From Hankyongella ginsenosidimutans (GTDB lineage Bacteria > Pseudomonadota > Alphaproteobacteria > Sphingomonadales > Sphingomonadaceae): a stretch of DNA of 64,000 nt. Within the stretch, counting starts at the first letter, position 1, and every line of letters begins with the position of its first letter. The notes beneath the pieces were generated by a model. That model was not told the DNA's origin. It ran no database searches and saw only the letters and a program-made list of their open reading frames with translations. Made by a program: the position numbers and the translations under genes. Shown here one piece after another: positions 11,625 to 21,954 of the stretch. Where the stretch lies: NCBI RefSeq assembly GCF_005144965.1, contig NZ_CP039704.1, forward strand, positions 682,001 to 746,000, given 5' to 3'.

Positions 11625-13739
11625 ATGCAACTTTCGAATAACGACCGGCGTGTAGGCAGGGCCGGACTGGACGTGTCGGCGGCGCTGGCCGCTTTCCTGG
11701 AAGATCGGGTTCTGCCGGGGCTGGATATCGCGCCGGACCGCTTCTGGGCGGGGCGGCGGACATCTTCGCGCGCTTTACCCCGGAAAACCGCCGCCTGCTG
11801 GCGGTCCGGGACACGCTTCAGGCGAAGATCGACGCCTGGCACAATGCCGGTAACCATCCGGACTCGGCCGATTATCTGCCGTTCCTGCGCGAGATCGGCT
11901 ACCTCGCCCCGGAGCCGGCGCCGTTCGCCGTCGGGACCCAGGCGGTCGACGACGAGATCGCGAGGCTGGCCGGACCGCAGCTGGTCGTGCCGGTGCTCAA
12001 TGCGCGCTTCGTCCTCAACGCCGCCAATGCCCGCTGGGGCAGCCTTTACGACGCCCTGTACGGCACGGACGCCCTGCCGGGTGCTGCATCCGGCCCCGGC
12101 TACGATCCAGCGCGCGGCGCGCAGGTGATCGCGACCGCCAAGCGCTTCCTCGACGACGCAGTGCCGCTCGCCGGGGTTCCTGGACGGACCTTGCCGACCT
12201 TCACGCCGGCATCGCCCTCAAGAACCCGGGCCAGTTCGCTGGCTCCCGCGATGGCGCATACCTGTTCCGCCATAACGGCCTGCACATCGAAGTGGTGGTC
12301 GACCGCGCGCACCCGATCGGCAGCACCGACCCCGCCGGCATTGCCGACGTGATCCTCGAGTCGGCGCTCACCACGATCGTCGACCTCGAGGACTCGATCG
12401 CGGCGGTGGACGCCGAGGACAAGGTCGCAGCCTACGCCAACTGGCTCGGGCTGATGCAGGGCACGCTGAGCGCAACCTTCCAGAAGGGCGGCCGCAGCCT
12501 GGAGCGCACGCTGGCCGGGGACCGGCAATACGCAACGCCGGACGGCGGCACCCTGACCCTGCCCGGTCGCAGCTTGCTGTTCGTGCGCAACGTCGGCCAC
12601 CTGATGACGACGCCGGCCCTGCGCCTCCCCGATGGCGGCGAAGCGCCGGAGGGATTCTGGACGGCATCGTCACCAGCCTGATCGCGCTCTACGATCTCCG
12701 GCGGCTGGGGCGGTTCGTCAACAGCCGCACTGGCTCGGTCTACATCGTGAAGCCGAAGATGCACGGGCCGGAGGAAGCCGCCTTCACCGACCGCCTGTTC
12801 GATGCGGTCGAGGAGCTGCTGGGGCTGGCCCGCCACACGCTGAAGGTCGGCGTGATGGACGAGGAGCGCCGCACCTCCGCCAACCTTGCCGCCTGCATTC
12901 ACGCGGTGCGTGACCGCATCGTGTTCATCAACACCGGCTTCCTCGACCGCACCGGCGACGAAATGCACACGTCCATGCGCGCCGGGCCGATGATCCCCAA
13001 GGCGGAGATGAAGACCGCGACCTGGATCAAGGCCTACGAGGACCGCAACGTGCGCATCGGGCTGGCCTGCGGGCTGTCGGGGCGCGCCCAGATCGGCAAG
13101 GGCATGTGGGCGATGCCGGACCGCATGGCGGACATGATGGCGCAGAAGATCGGCCACCCGAAGTCCGGTGCGAACACCGCCTGGGTGCCGTCCCCGACGG
13201 CGGCGACCCTGCATGCGCTGCATTATCACGCGGTCGACGTGTTCGCGGTGCAGGCAACCCTGCGCGCCGAGCCGGTGCCGCCGCTGGGTGATCTGCTCAC
13301 CGTCCCGCTGGCGGCCGGACGGAACTGGTCGGCGGACGAGATCGCCCGCGAACTGGACAACAACGCCCAGGGCATCCTCGGCTATGTGGTGCGCTGGATC
13401 GACCAGGGTGTCGGCTGCTCGAAAGTGCCGGACATCAACGACATCGGCCTGATGGAAGACCGCGCGACCCTGCGCATCTCCTCGCAGCACATGGCCAACT
13501 GGCTGGCGCATGGCGTGGTGACCTGCGAGCAGGTGGACGCCGCTTTCCAGCGCATGGCCGCCAAGGTCGACGCGCAGAATGCCGGCGATCCGCTGTACGA
13601 ACCGCTGGCGGGCGGCAACGGCCTGGCGCTGCAGGCGGCGCGCGCGCTGGTGTTCGAGGGGACGGCCCAGCCGAACGGCTATACCGAGCCGCTGCTGCAC
13701 CGCTTTCGCGCCCGCAAGAAGGCCGAACAGCAGGGGTAA
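11625..13739 (+). CDS. glcB: Malate synthase G (three frame breaks)
   Basis: Malate synthase G condenses glyoxylate with acetyl-CoA, the second reaction of the glyoxylate shunt. Conserved segments include [18 protein letters not shown] near residue 250, [16 protein letters not shown] near 370, MPDRMADMM and [25 protein letters not shown]. Breaks at about 11753 (G4), 12176 (G4) and 12653 (G3) each need one G; the restored protein is about 705 residues, normal for the G isoform. No isocitrate lyase is in the window. Confidence 0.93.
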
Positions 13740-13746
13740 GCCCAAT

Positions 13747-13797
13747 TCACCCCTCCCTCGGGGAGGGAGGTGGTGCGCAGCACCGGGGTGGGCTCGG
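13747..13797. repeat. GGGAGG-type intergenic palindrome, copy 1
   Basis: A CCCTCC...GGGAGG hairpin followed by GCACCGGGGTGGGC. Related sequences occur at 17045-17165 and 43637-43756, always between genes. It follows glcB directly and may also act as a 3' end stabiliser or weak terminator. Confidence 0.6.
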
Positions 13798-13825
13798 CAT
13801 GGTGATCTTCGCTGGAGCAGGTTGT

Positions 13826-13896
13826 AAAGTCCGCTCGTGGTGAGCCTGGACGAACCACGAGCCGCTCAGCCCTTCGTCCAGCTCAGGGTGAGCGGC
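13826..13896. repeat. Internal part of the MITE-like element, copy without ends
   Basis: Matches the core of the elements at 54283-54394 and 57259-57371 (CCGCTCGTGGTGAGC, then the inverted ACCACGAGCCGCTCA, then CAGCTCAGGGTGAGCGG). It lacks the terminal GTAGTG/CACTAC repeats, so it is a decayed or truncated copy. Confidence 0.65.
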
Positions 13897-13938
13897 GCGT
13901 GTGCAACCGCGCGATGGCGTGTGGGTCAACCTAAAGTC

Positions 13939-14023
13939 ATCAGGCTCTAAATTGTTGATAAGAGCCTGATTCACGCCCTCGGTTGAAGCACATATGCTTC
14001 AACCTCAACCGATCAGGCTCTAA
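13939..14023. repeat. Palindromic repeat with ATCAGGCTC units, copy 1
   Basis: Three ATCAGGCTC units, the middle one inverted, surround a perfect hairpin GGTTGAAGCA...TGCTTCAACC at 13981-14004. Part of it recurs inverted at 26942-27003. The last three codons and the TGA of the minus-strand ATPase gene lie inside the repeat, so the element supplies that gene's 3' end. Confidence 0.7.
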
Positions 14024-14711
14024 GGCGGGATGCTTCAGTTGACCAAGCGCCATCGATCAGAGTGACCTGGCGGTCGGCGGCTTCTGCAAAATGGTGGTCG
14101 TGGGTCACGGCGATGATCGCCCGCTGCTGGCTGTGGCTGAGGTCGCGCAGGATGCCGCGCACGACGTCGCTGGACTTGCTGTCGAGGGCGCCGGTCGGCT
14201 CGTCGGTGAGGATCACCTTGGGGTCGTTGGCCAGCGCCCGAGCGATCGCCACCCGCTGGCGCTGACCTCCGGACAACTGGCTTGGGCGTTTGTGGCTGTG
14301 GGCGGCAAGGCCCAGGTCAGCCAGCAGCATGGCGGCGCGCTCGCGCTGCGCCGGTGCGGGCAGCGCGCCGAGCCGCCGCATCGGCAGCATCACATTCTCA
14401 AGCGCCGTGAACTCCAGCAGGAGAAAATGGAACTGGAACACGAAACCCAGTTGGGACAGGCGCGCCGCCGCCAGCGCATCCTCGCTCAGGCGCGCGGTAT
14501 CCACGCCGTCGAGCAGCACGCAGCCGGACGTCGGGCGATCCAGCAGGCCAAGCAGATACAGCAGCGACGACTTGCCGGACCCGGAAGGCCCCATGATCAC
14601 GACAAACTCGCCGGCCTCGATGTCGAGGGTGATGTCCCTTACCAGGGTGACCGGCGTTTCGCCCGGCAGAATTCGCGTCACGGCGCGCGACTGCAGCACG
14701 GGCTGCGCCAT
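14013..14711 (-). CDS. ABC transporter ATP-binding protein, MacB/LolD type
   Basis: ATPase subunit of a tripartite exporter. The intact 232-residue protein has Walker A GPSGSGKS at about 41-48, a Q-loop, the signature LSGGQRQRVAIARAL and Walker B VILTDEPTGALDS, followed by the H-loop THDHH. The order membrane fusion protein, permease, ATPase with overlapping ends shows one operon. The three C-terminal residues are encoded inside a palindromic repeat, and ends of this kind are free to drift in the family. The substrate is unknown; lipoproteins, macrolides or lipids are handled by relatives. Confidence 0.92.
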   Translation of the reverse strand: MAQPVLQSRAVTRILPGETPVTLVRDITLDIEAGEFVVIMGPSGSGKSSLLYLLGLLDRPTSGCVLLDGVDTARLSEDALAAARLSQLGFVFQFHFLLLEFTALENVMLPMRRLGALPAPAQRERAAMLLADLGLAAHSHKRPSQLSGGQRQRVAIARALANDPKVILTDEPTGALDSKSSDVVRGILRDLSHSQQRAIIAVTHDHHFAEAADRQVTLIDGAWSTEASRLRA

Positions 14712-15953
14712 CAGATCGCACCCCGAAGAATGTCAACCGGCTGGACCTTGCCGCCCCGGCGTGCCGGCAGATAGGCGGCAAGCGTCGCCGAGATCATGGC
14801 GAAGCCCACGGCCATGGCGAACAGTTCCGGCCCCAGTAGATCGGCAGGGTGATGATGTCGCTCTCACCCGGTGGCTTGACCTGCACCAGCTCCAGCCCGC
14901 GCATCACGCCGATGCCGAGGATGATCCCCATCGCACTGCCGATCAGGCCCATGATGACGCCTTCGATCACGAACACGCGCCGGACGTCGGACGGTGTGAA
15001 CCCGATGGATTTGAGGATGGCGATGTCGCGCGTCTTCTCGAACACCACTGTCGAGATGACGTTATAGATGCCGAATGAGGCCACGATCAGGATGGCACTG
15101 ACCACCGTATACATGATGATATTGCGGACCAGCAGGACCGACTCGAGATCCTGGCTTGCTTCCTGCCAGCTTTCCGCCTTGTAGCCGATACGGTTTTCGA
15201 TATCCCGGGCCACCAGCCGCGCTCTGTTCGCGTCATCGAGCTTGACGATGAAGGTGTTGGCGATGTTCGGTCGGTCGAACAGCGCCTGGGCGCGTTTCAG
15301 GACCGTGAACGACTGATCTTCGTCGTAATGGGCGTTGCCGGTCTTGAAGATACCGACGATCTTCAGGGTCTGCACCTGGCCAGTATTGGCAGCGATATTC
15401 AGGTTGTCGCCCATTCGCAGGCCGAGCTTCTGGACGAGACCGGCGCCGATCACGATGCCGTTCGGGTTGGCGTCGAGCGCGTCGAGCCCGCCGGCGACGA
15501 ACTTCTCGTCAATGGTCGAGACGTCTTTCATGAGGTCGGGCACCACGCCGCTCAGCGATACTCCCTCTGCTGGCCGGCGAAGGTGAGGATGGCGCTGCCG
15601 GACAGCATCGGCGCGACCCGCACGCCCGGCGTTTTCGCGATTATCTCCAGCTTCTGCCGATACTGGCGGATGCCGCGCACTTCAGTCTTAGGCTTGACGC
15701 TGCGCAGATCGAGCGCGGCATCGGGATACGCCATGGCGGCCGGCTGCGCGGCGGCGTTGCGGAAATCGTCCGTCACGGTGATGTGCGGGCTGTTGTCGAC
15801 CAGCCGCTTGTGGACATCCAGTTCCGAGCCCTGCATCAGCCCGGCGACCGCGATGAAGAAGGCGGCCCCGAGCGCGATGCCGATCAGTGAGACCAGGGTC
15901 TGCCGCAAGCGCGCCCGCAGATGGCTGACCGCGATATCCAGGATCACGCTCAC
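14711..15953 (-). CDS. ABC transporter permease, FtsX/MacB type (two frame breaks)
   Basis: Permease with the classic layout: one N-terminal membrane segment (LVSLIGIALGAAFFIAVAGL), a large periplasmic domain (about residues 40-270), then three C-terminal segments, including IIMYTVVSAILIVASFGIYN and GVIMGLIGSAMGIILGIG. The GTG at 15953 overlaps the likely stop of the upstream fusion protein as GTGA. Breaks are near 15554 (one base) and at 14831-14834 (C4 on the plus strand). The restored end LPARRGGKVQPVDILRGAI is a typical FtsX-type end and its TGA overlaps the ATPase ATG. Confidence 0.88.
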
Positions 15954-16994
15954 AGCCGCGCGCTCCCTGGCCCGGCGCATCGGCAGCGCTCTGGTGCGGA
16001 GTCACTACCCGCACGCGTGCGCCCACCTTCAGATTGGGGTCGGCTGGCTCACCACCGTGTCTTCGGTGCCAAGGCCGCTCAACACCTGCACTTTGTCTGG
16101 CCCCGCGATGCCGAGCTTGACGTCGCGCTGCGCCAGGCGCCCCACCACCCAGACCTTGCCCCGACGACGGCATCCGCAGGGATCAGCAGCGCGTCTTCGA
16201 CCTTGCGGATCAGGATGTTGGTGTCTGCGGTCATGCCGATCATCAGCGGCGTATCCTGCGGCAGGGCGATCCGCACGCGGTAGCTGCGCGCGATGTCGTC
16301 GCCCTTTGGCGTGACCTCCAGTACCCGCCCCTGCAGAACGCGGTCGGGAAAGGCGTCCGCACGGATCAGCACGGTCTGGCCCTTTCTCACCAGCGGAATG
16401 TCTTCTTCGTCCACCTCTGCGGTGACGCGCAGGCCGCCATCCTGCGCCAGGAAGAAGACCGGCTGGCTGGTTGGGATGAACTGGCCGATCTCGCCGTCGC
16501 GTCGCACGACTGTGCCGGATGTCGGCGCCGTCAGCGCCATGAACCTCACCTGCGCGCGCGCCTGCTGCTCGGCGGCGGCGGCGGCCTTCAGGTCGGATGC
16601 AGCCTGATCCATGCTGGATCGGGTCACCCAGCCCTGCTTCATCAGGGTAGCCGTGCGGTCATAGGTCTGCTGCGCCAGTTGTCGGCGCGCCTGGAGCTGC
16701 GCAACGGCTGCGCGCAGGTCGCTGTCATCGAGCTGAGCCAGCAACTGACCGGCCCGGACATGCGCGCCTTCATCCACCTTGAGGGCGACCAGATGGCCGG
16801 CAGCACGGGCGGCGACCGGGACCATGACCAGCGGCTCGACAGTGCCGGCGGCGTAGACCGCCTGAACGGCCTCGCCGACCCTCGGGTGGGCGGCAGGAAC
16901 GAGCGCGGGCGCCGTGACGTGCCGCCAGAGAAAACCCCGCAACGCCGGCGACGACGATGGCGAGCGCCCAGGACATGAAGCTGCGCAAATGCAT
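15950..16994 (-). CDS. Membrane fusion protein of an ABC exporter (frame breaks)
   Basis: Periplasmic adaptor (HlyD/MacA family) linking the permease to an outer-membrane channel. The ATG at 16994 follows GAGGATC. An N-terminal anchor (MSWALAIVVAGVAGF) leads to the biotinyl-lipoyl half (PVAARAAGHLVALKVDEGAHV), a coiled-coil hairpin, the second half (APTSGTVVRRDGEIGQFI) and a beta-barrel ending GARVRVVT. Breaks: one extra T near 16938 and lost bases near 16170, 16037 and 15972. The last three breaks lie within 200 bp, so the exact C-terminus is uncertain. Restored length is about 348 residues. No outer-membrane partner is adjacent. Confidence 0.85.
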
Positions 16995-17044
16995 GATCCT
17001 CAAAGATACAATTCTAACGCGCGATGACATTGGATAGACTCTGA

Positions 17045-17165
17045 TCTCCCTCCCGTCCACAGGAGGGAGAGACGGAGCACCGGGGTGGGCCGGGATCGAC
17101 GCGGTGATGCGCCCACCCTGGCCTGTCGACCGCCTCACCCTCCCCGGAGGCAAGGGAGGCGTGAA
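17045..17165. repeat. GGGAGG-type intergenic palindrome, copy 2
   Basis: Starts with TCCCTCCCGTCC...GGAGGGAGA, includes GCACCGGGGTGGGC as in copy 1, and ends CCTCCC-like near 17160. The rest of the 17000-17463 gap shows no gene that I can support. Confidence 0.55.
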
Positions 17166-17463
17166 TCGACCTGATGCCATCTCGCTCTAACGTGCCAGGT
17201 GGCGGCTTTCCTCCGTGCGACGTCGGGCGCGATAGAGAAAAGCGCCAAAATCGCAGGCCGGCTGACCTGCACGCCGAAGGTCACACACCCCTTTCGCCGT
17301 GACTTTTGTGACTTTCCGGCACATAGACGCAGCTGCGCGGCCACCTTGCCAGACCCTATCCGTGCGCGCGGCGGGCGTCGTCAGCCGCCCGACGGCCCGT
17401 GTTGCGGCTATGGACAGGGCAGCCTTGACCTTTGGCAGTGCGGCCCTGAATGTACGCACGACT

Positions 17464-17625
17464 AGTGTCGTGGAATCGAAGTTCGCCACTCCGTGATATC
17501 GAACTCGTGCGCGAACTTCGATTCTGAAAACGACACGAGAAACAATATCTTGCGAGTGTCCTTCTCGAATCTGAAATCCAACCGCGCCTGATATGGGATG
17601 TAACGGATTTCAGACTCGGGACACT
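17464..17625 (+). repeat. Double-hairpin dispersed repeat, copy 1
   Basis: About 162 bp made of two successive palindromes. The first pairs GTGTCGTGGAATCGAAGTTC with GAACTTCGATTC...CGACAC; the second pairs GTGTCCTTCTCGAATCTGAA with TTTCAGACTCGGGACAC. Copies lie inverted at 48170-48332 and, truncated and interrupted, at 57175-57394. This copy ends 24 bp before the LacI start codon, so it probably supplies part of that promoter region. Confidence 0.85.
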
Positions 17626-17648
17626 TGGGTGTAGGGGTTCAGTTTCGC

Positions 17649-18665
17649 ATGCCGCCGCGACGCAAGAAATCGATCGCCACAGGGGACACCGGCCGCCCGA
17701 CCATGGCGGACCTGGCAGCGCTGGCCGGCGTCTCCAAGATCACGATCTCGCGCGCCTTGCGCGGGTCCGAGGCCGTCCACCCGGAGACGCGCGAACGCAT
17801 CAAGTCTCTGGCGCGGGAGCATGGCTACCGCCTGAACTTGAGCGCGCGCAATCTGCGCCTGCAGCGCAACGCCATGGTCGCCGTGGTCGTCGAGATGCAG
17901 CCGTCGGTCGAGCGGCCGATGTCGGAGCCCTATCCGCTGGCCCTGCTCGGCGGCATCTCGCAGGAACTCACCAGCGCCGAATACAGCATCCTGCTGATGG
18001 CCATGCACGAGCTGTCCCCGGAGCGCCTGCCGCCGGTCGACGGCGTGATCCTGCTCGGGCAGGGCGAAGCCGATGAGGCGACGGTGCGCATTCGGGAACT
18101 TGGCGTCCCCGTGGTGAGCTGGGGTGCGTTGCGTTCCGGGCACGGCTCACTGGTCGTCGGGTCGGACAATGCGCGCGGCGGCGAACTCGCAGCCGAGCGG
18201 CTGCTGTCGCTGGGGCGGCGGCGCGTGGTCTACCTTGGCAACACCCGGTTCGGCGAGATCGCTGACCGCTGCGACGGGCTGAAGGCGCGGCTCGAGGCGG
18301 GCGGCGCCACCCTGGTCGAATGCCTCGACGGCGGCTTCACCTTCCTGACCGGCGCCAACGCCATCCGCACCTTGCTCAGCGCCGGCACGCACCACTTCGA
18401 CGGCATCTTCGCCTGCAGCGACCTGGTCGCCATGGGCGCGATCCGCGCGCTCACCGACGCCGGAGTTGATGTGCCCGGCGATGTCGCAGTCGTCGGGTTC
18501 GACGATACGCCCATGGCCAGCTACTTCGTCCCGGCGCTGACGACCATCCGGCAGGACTGGCACCACGGCGGCCTTCTGCTGGCACGCAAGCTGCTGAGCC
18601 TGGTTCAGGGCGAGGCCGCGCAGAGCGAGATCATGCCGGTCAATCTGATCGTGCGATCAAGCTAA
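17649..18665 (+). CDS. LacI-family transcriptional regulator
   Basis: Intact, about 338 residues from the ATG at 17649. The N-terminal helix-turn-helix (MADLAALAGVSKITISRALR, about residues 18-37) is followed by the hinge and a periplasmic-binding-protein-like effector domain, with typical FACSDLVAMGAIRAL and VVGFDDTPMASY stretches. It precedes a GH65 enzyme, beta-phosphoglucomutase, TonB receptor and sugar importer in the same direction, so it most likely represses that cluster and responds to maltose or a related disaccharide. The effector is inference. Confidence 0.92.
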   Translation: MPPRRKKSIATGDTGRPTMADLAALAGVSKITISRALRGSEAVHPETRERIKSLAREHGYRLNLSARNLRLQRNAMVAVVVEMQPSVERPMSEPYPLALLGGISQELTSAEYSILLMAMHELSPERLPPVDGVILLGQGEADEATVRIRELGVPVVSWGALRSGHGSLVVGSDNARGGELAAERLLSLGRRRVVYLGNTRFGEIADRCDGLKARLEAGGATLVECLDGGFTFLTGANAIRTLLSAGTHHFDGIFACSDLVAMGAIRALTDAGVDVPGDVAVVGFDDTPMASYFVPALTTIRQDWHHGGLLLARKLLSLVQGEAAQSEIMPVNLIVRSS

Positions 18666-18752
18666 TCATCAGTAAAATATAGATTATATTCCTCAGTGTT
18701 GCGGATCGGCGACACTTGGGATGTCGTTGTCTGCGCAATGACATCGATATCT

Positions 18753-18766
18753 TGCTATCGATAGCA
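18753..18766. promoter_or_regulatory. Candidate LacI-family operator
   Basis: A perfect 14-bp palindrome TGCTATCGATAGCA with the central CG dinucleotide typical of LacI-family operators. It lies between lacI and the GH65 start, 69 bp before the GTG. The flanking CATCGATATC and CACCGATACC weakly repeat the core. Confidence 0.5.
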
Positions 18767-18834
18767 GACACCGATACCAATAATGCCAAGGCGAACGTCA
18801 GTCTCGCCGAACCAACGGACTTGGGGAAAAGGTC

Positions 18835-21223
18835 GTGAAGCCACGCGACGACGGACGCACCGGCGCATCGAACGGTCAGGCCGCACAGACAGCCGTATCC
18901 CGCGCGATGCATGTTGCCGCGGCGGCGCCAGGGCTGGCCGCCCTTGAGCGCTTCGAGACGGCGGACGGCTGGTCCCTGGTTCAGACGGCCTATTCCAGCG
19001 AGAACGCCGCGCAGGACGAAACGCTGTTCGCGCTCGCCAACGGCAGCCTCGGCGTGCGCGGTGCGCTTGAGGAAGCGCCCAGCCCCTCGGACGGCTGCTT
19101 CCATGCCGATGCGTTCGAACAATCGCCGATCCCGTATCACGAGCGTTTCACGGGCTATGCCGACCGGACCGACACCCGCGTCGGTGTCGCGCGCGGCCAT
19201 GCGGTCGACATTCTGATCGATGGCAAGCCGCTCGCCGCCTATGGCGCGCGCATTGCTGAATTCTCGCGCACACTCGATCTGCGGGCGGGCCTGCTGCTGC
19301 GCCGCACGCTCTGGCAACTGACGGATGGTCGCCGGGTTGAAGTCGAGGCCGAGCGCCTCGTCAGCTTCGAGCGCCCCAGCACCCTCGCGCTGCGGTTCCG
19401 GGTGCGGCTCGTCGATTTCTCGGGCCATGTCTCCTTGCGCTCCGGGCTGCGTGCCGCCGCCGCAGCGGCGGAAGCCTCGAGTGATCCCCGCATCAATGCG
19501 CGCAAGTCTTCCGGCCTGCCGATCGTCCACGTCGCCCGGGCCGAGGCGGCATCCGGGCTTGTGCAAAGCGTGCGCGACGGCGCAGCCCTGGTTGGCGTCG
19601 CGCAAGCGCATCGGGTCGGGAATAGCGTGGTCGTCGAGACGGACGGGGCGGCGGACGTTTTCTCCGCAGACTTGAGCCCAGGCGGCGCGATCGACCTGGA
19701 AAAGTTCGTCGCCTATGTCGTGGAAGAAGGCGCAGCGCAGCAGGACGTTTTAAGCCAGGCCTGCGCGTTGGCCGGTTCGGCGCAGCGCGAGGGGTTTCAG
19801 GCGCTCGCCAAGGCCCAGCATGCAGCGTTCGCGCACTTCTGGGACGCCGCGCAATTGGACATTGCGGACGAGCCGGCGCTCGCATTCGCCATCCGCTTCA
19901 ACCTGTTCCACATCTTTCAGTCGACCGGTCGCGTGCCAGGGCACAGCACAGCCGCCAAGGGCCTGACCGGCGAAGGCTACGAAGGCCATTATTTCTGGGA
20001 TACCGAGGCCTATATCCTGCCGGTGCTGGCGCTCACCGCGCCCGAGCTTGCGCGCACCATGCTGCGCTATCGGATCGAGAAGCTGGACCGCGCCCGCGCC
20101 CACGCGCGCGGCATGGGGCACCGCACAGGCGCGCTGTTCCCCTGGCGCACCATCGCCGGCGACGAGTGCTCGGCGCACTACCCGACCGGATCGGCGCAGT
20201 ACCACATCAACGCCGCCATCGCCTTTGCGCTGGAGCTTTATGTCGATGCCTCGGGCGACACGAGCCTGCTCGATCAGGGCGGTGCCGAACTGCTGTTCGA
20301 GACCGCACGCATCTGGCTGCAAGTCGGGCATTTCAACCCCGCGCGCGGCGGCGGCTTCACCATCCATGAAGTAACAGGGCCGGATGAATACACCGGCCTG
20401 GTGAACAACAACTGCTACACCAACAAGATGGCGCGCCGGCATCTGCGCCAGGCCAGCAATCTTGCACGGCAGTGGGCGCAAACCCGCCCGCAGGCGTTCG
20501 CGTCCCTGGCATCCCGGATCGGTCTGTCACACGAAGAGGTCGAGACCTGGCGTCGTGCCGCAGACGCCATGGTCATCCCTACGAGACCGCGCGCAGGCTG
20601 ACCGCTCAGGACGACGAGTTCCTCGACAAGCCGGTGTGGGATTTCGCCAATACGCCGGCAAGCCATTATCCGCTTCTGCTGCACTATCACCCGCTCACCC
20701 TGTTCCGGCATCAGCTGTGCAAGCAGGGTGACGTGGTTCTGGCGCATGTCCTGTGCGGCGAGGATGTGAGCCTTGCCCAGAAAACCCGCGATCTCACCTA
20801 TTACAGCGCGGTCACGGCGCACGACTCGACCCTGTCGTCTTCGACTTTTGCCATCCTGTCGATGGAAGCGGGGGCGGAAGACGCGGCGCTATCCTATTTG
20901 CGCCAGACTGCATTCGTGGATTTGAACGACCTGCACGGCAACGCCAGCCATGGCGCGCACATGGCCGCGATGGCCGGCAGTTGGCTGGCGCTGGTGTGGG
21001 GCCTTGGCGGATTCCGGCCGTCCGGCGCTGGGCTGTCATTGGCGCCGCGCTGCCCTGCCGCCTGGTCCGGATTTCGCTTTCGCCTGCAATGGCGCGCAAG
21101 CCTGATCGAGGTCGAGGCAACCCCGCAAAGAGCCGCTACCGCCTCGTCTCCGGGCCTGCCTTGACCGTGCTGCATCATGGACGACCGGTCACCCTCGAGC
21201 ATGAGCTTGTCTTGCCAGCCACT
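18835..21223 (+). CDS. Glycoside hydrolase family 65 (maltose phosphorylase-like; two frame breaks)
   Basis: GH65 enzymes phosphorolyse or hydrolyse alpha-glucosides such as maltose, trehalose or kojibiose; phosphorolysis yields beta-glucose 1-phosphate. The N-terminal beta-sandwich is followed by an (alpha/alpha)6 barrel with YFWDTEAYILPVL and the catalytic-acid motif EVTGPDEYTGLVNNNCYTN (Glu in GPDEY), then a C-terminal beta domain. Breaks at 20577-20579 (C3) and 21121-21124 (C4). The start is the GTG at 18835. As read, the frame continues into beta-phosphoglucomutase; I split the entry at an in-frame GTG. The adjacent mutase favours a phosphorylase over a hydrolase. Confidence 0.88.
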
Positions 21224-21921
21224 GTGCGGGCACCCGCACCGGACATCGAAGCCGTGATCTTCGACCTCGACGGCGTGCTGACGGATACCGCCGAGGCGCA
21301 TTTCCGCGCCTGGAATCGGCTTGCGTCAGAACTGGGCGTGCCGTTCGACGCCGTCTTCAACGAGCAATTGAAAGGCGTGGACCGGGCGGGGTCGCTGGCG
21401 CTGATTCTCGCGCGCGGCGGACTCGATCTTCCCGAAGATGAACGCGAAGCGCTGATGGCGCGCAAGAACGGCTATTACCTTGAAGAAATTGCTGATTTCA
21501 GCCCGGATCACCTTTTTCCCGGCGCACGCGCTGTGCTGCAAGCCTGTCGCGTCAATGGATTGAGGGTCGGGCTTGCGTCGGCAAGCCGCAATGCGCCGCT
21601 GCTGCTGCGCCGCCTCGGGATTGCGGACCTGTTCGACTTTGTGGCCGATGCCGGCGCCGTCGCGCGGTCCAAACCGGCGCCCGATATTTTCCTGGCGGCG
21701 GCGGCCGGATTGGGTGTCGTGCCGGAGGCATGCCTGGGCGTCGAGGACTCCCGGCCGGCCTGGCCGCCATTCAGGCAGCCGGGATGCGCGCGATCGGTAT
21801 CGGCGACCCGACAACCCTTGAAGCGGCGCAGGCCGTGTTTGCGAATATCGCCGCGTTTCACATCGCTGACTGGCTGGACGGAATCCCTCCCGTCCCCGCT
21901 GACCAACGAGGCGAGCCCTGA
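21224..21921 (+). CDS. pgmB: Beta-phosphoglucomutase (possible C-terminal fusion to GH65; one frame break)
   Basis: HAD-superfamily enzyme converting beta-glucose 1-phosphate to glucose 6-phosphate, the step after maltose phosphorolysis. Motif I VIFDLDGVLTDTAEAHFRAW carries the nucleophile and acid/base Asp residues, motif II is LASASRN, motif III KPAPDIFLAAA and motif IV GVEDS. A break near 21753 (C3 for C4) restores SPAGLAAIQAAGMRAIGIG and the stop at 21921. The upstream frame is open from GH65 with linker HELVLPATVRAPAPDI and no ribosome binding site, so a true fusion is possible; a lost base could equally hide a stop. Confidence 0.88.
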
Positions 21922-21954
21922 GGGGAACAGAAGTACACAACGGAGGATAGAAAC

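Noticed and set aside
13740..14012. CRISPR-like spacing of repeats
   Set aside because: The palindromic repeats here and at 24342-24753 are single copies of different families, not evenly spaced direct repeats with unique spacers, and no cas gene is present.
17199..17496. Short frames in the gap before lacI
   Set aside because: No recognisable domain or ribosome binding site, and they overlap each other on both strands next to repeats.
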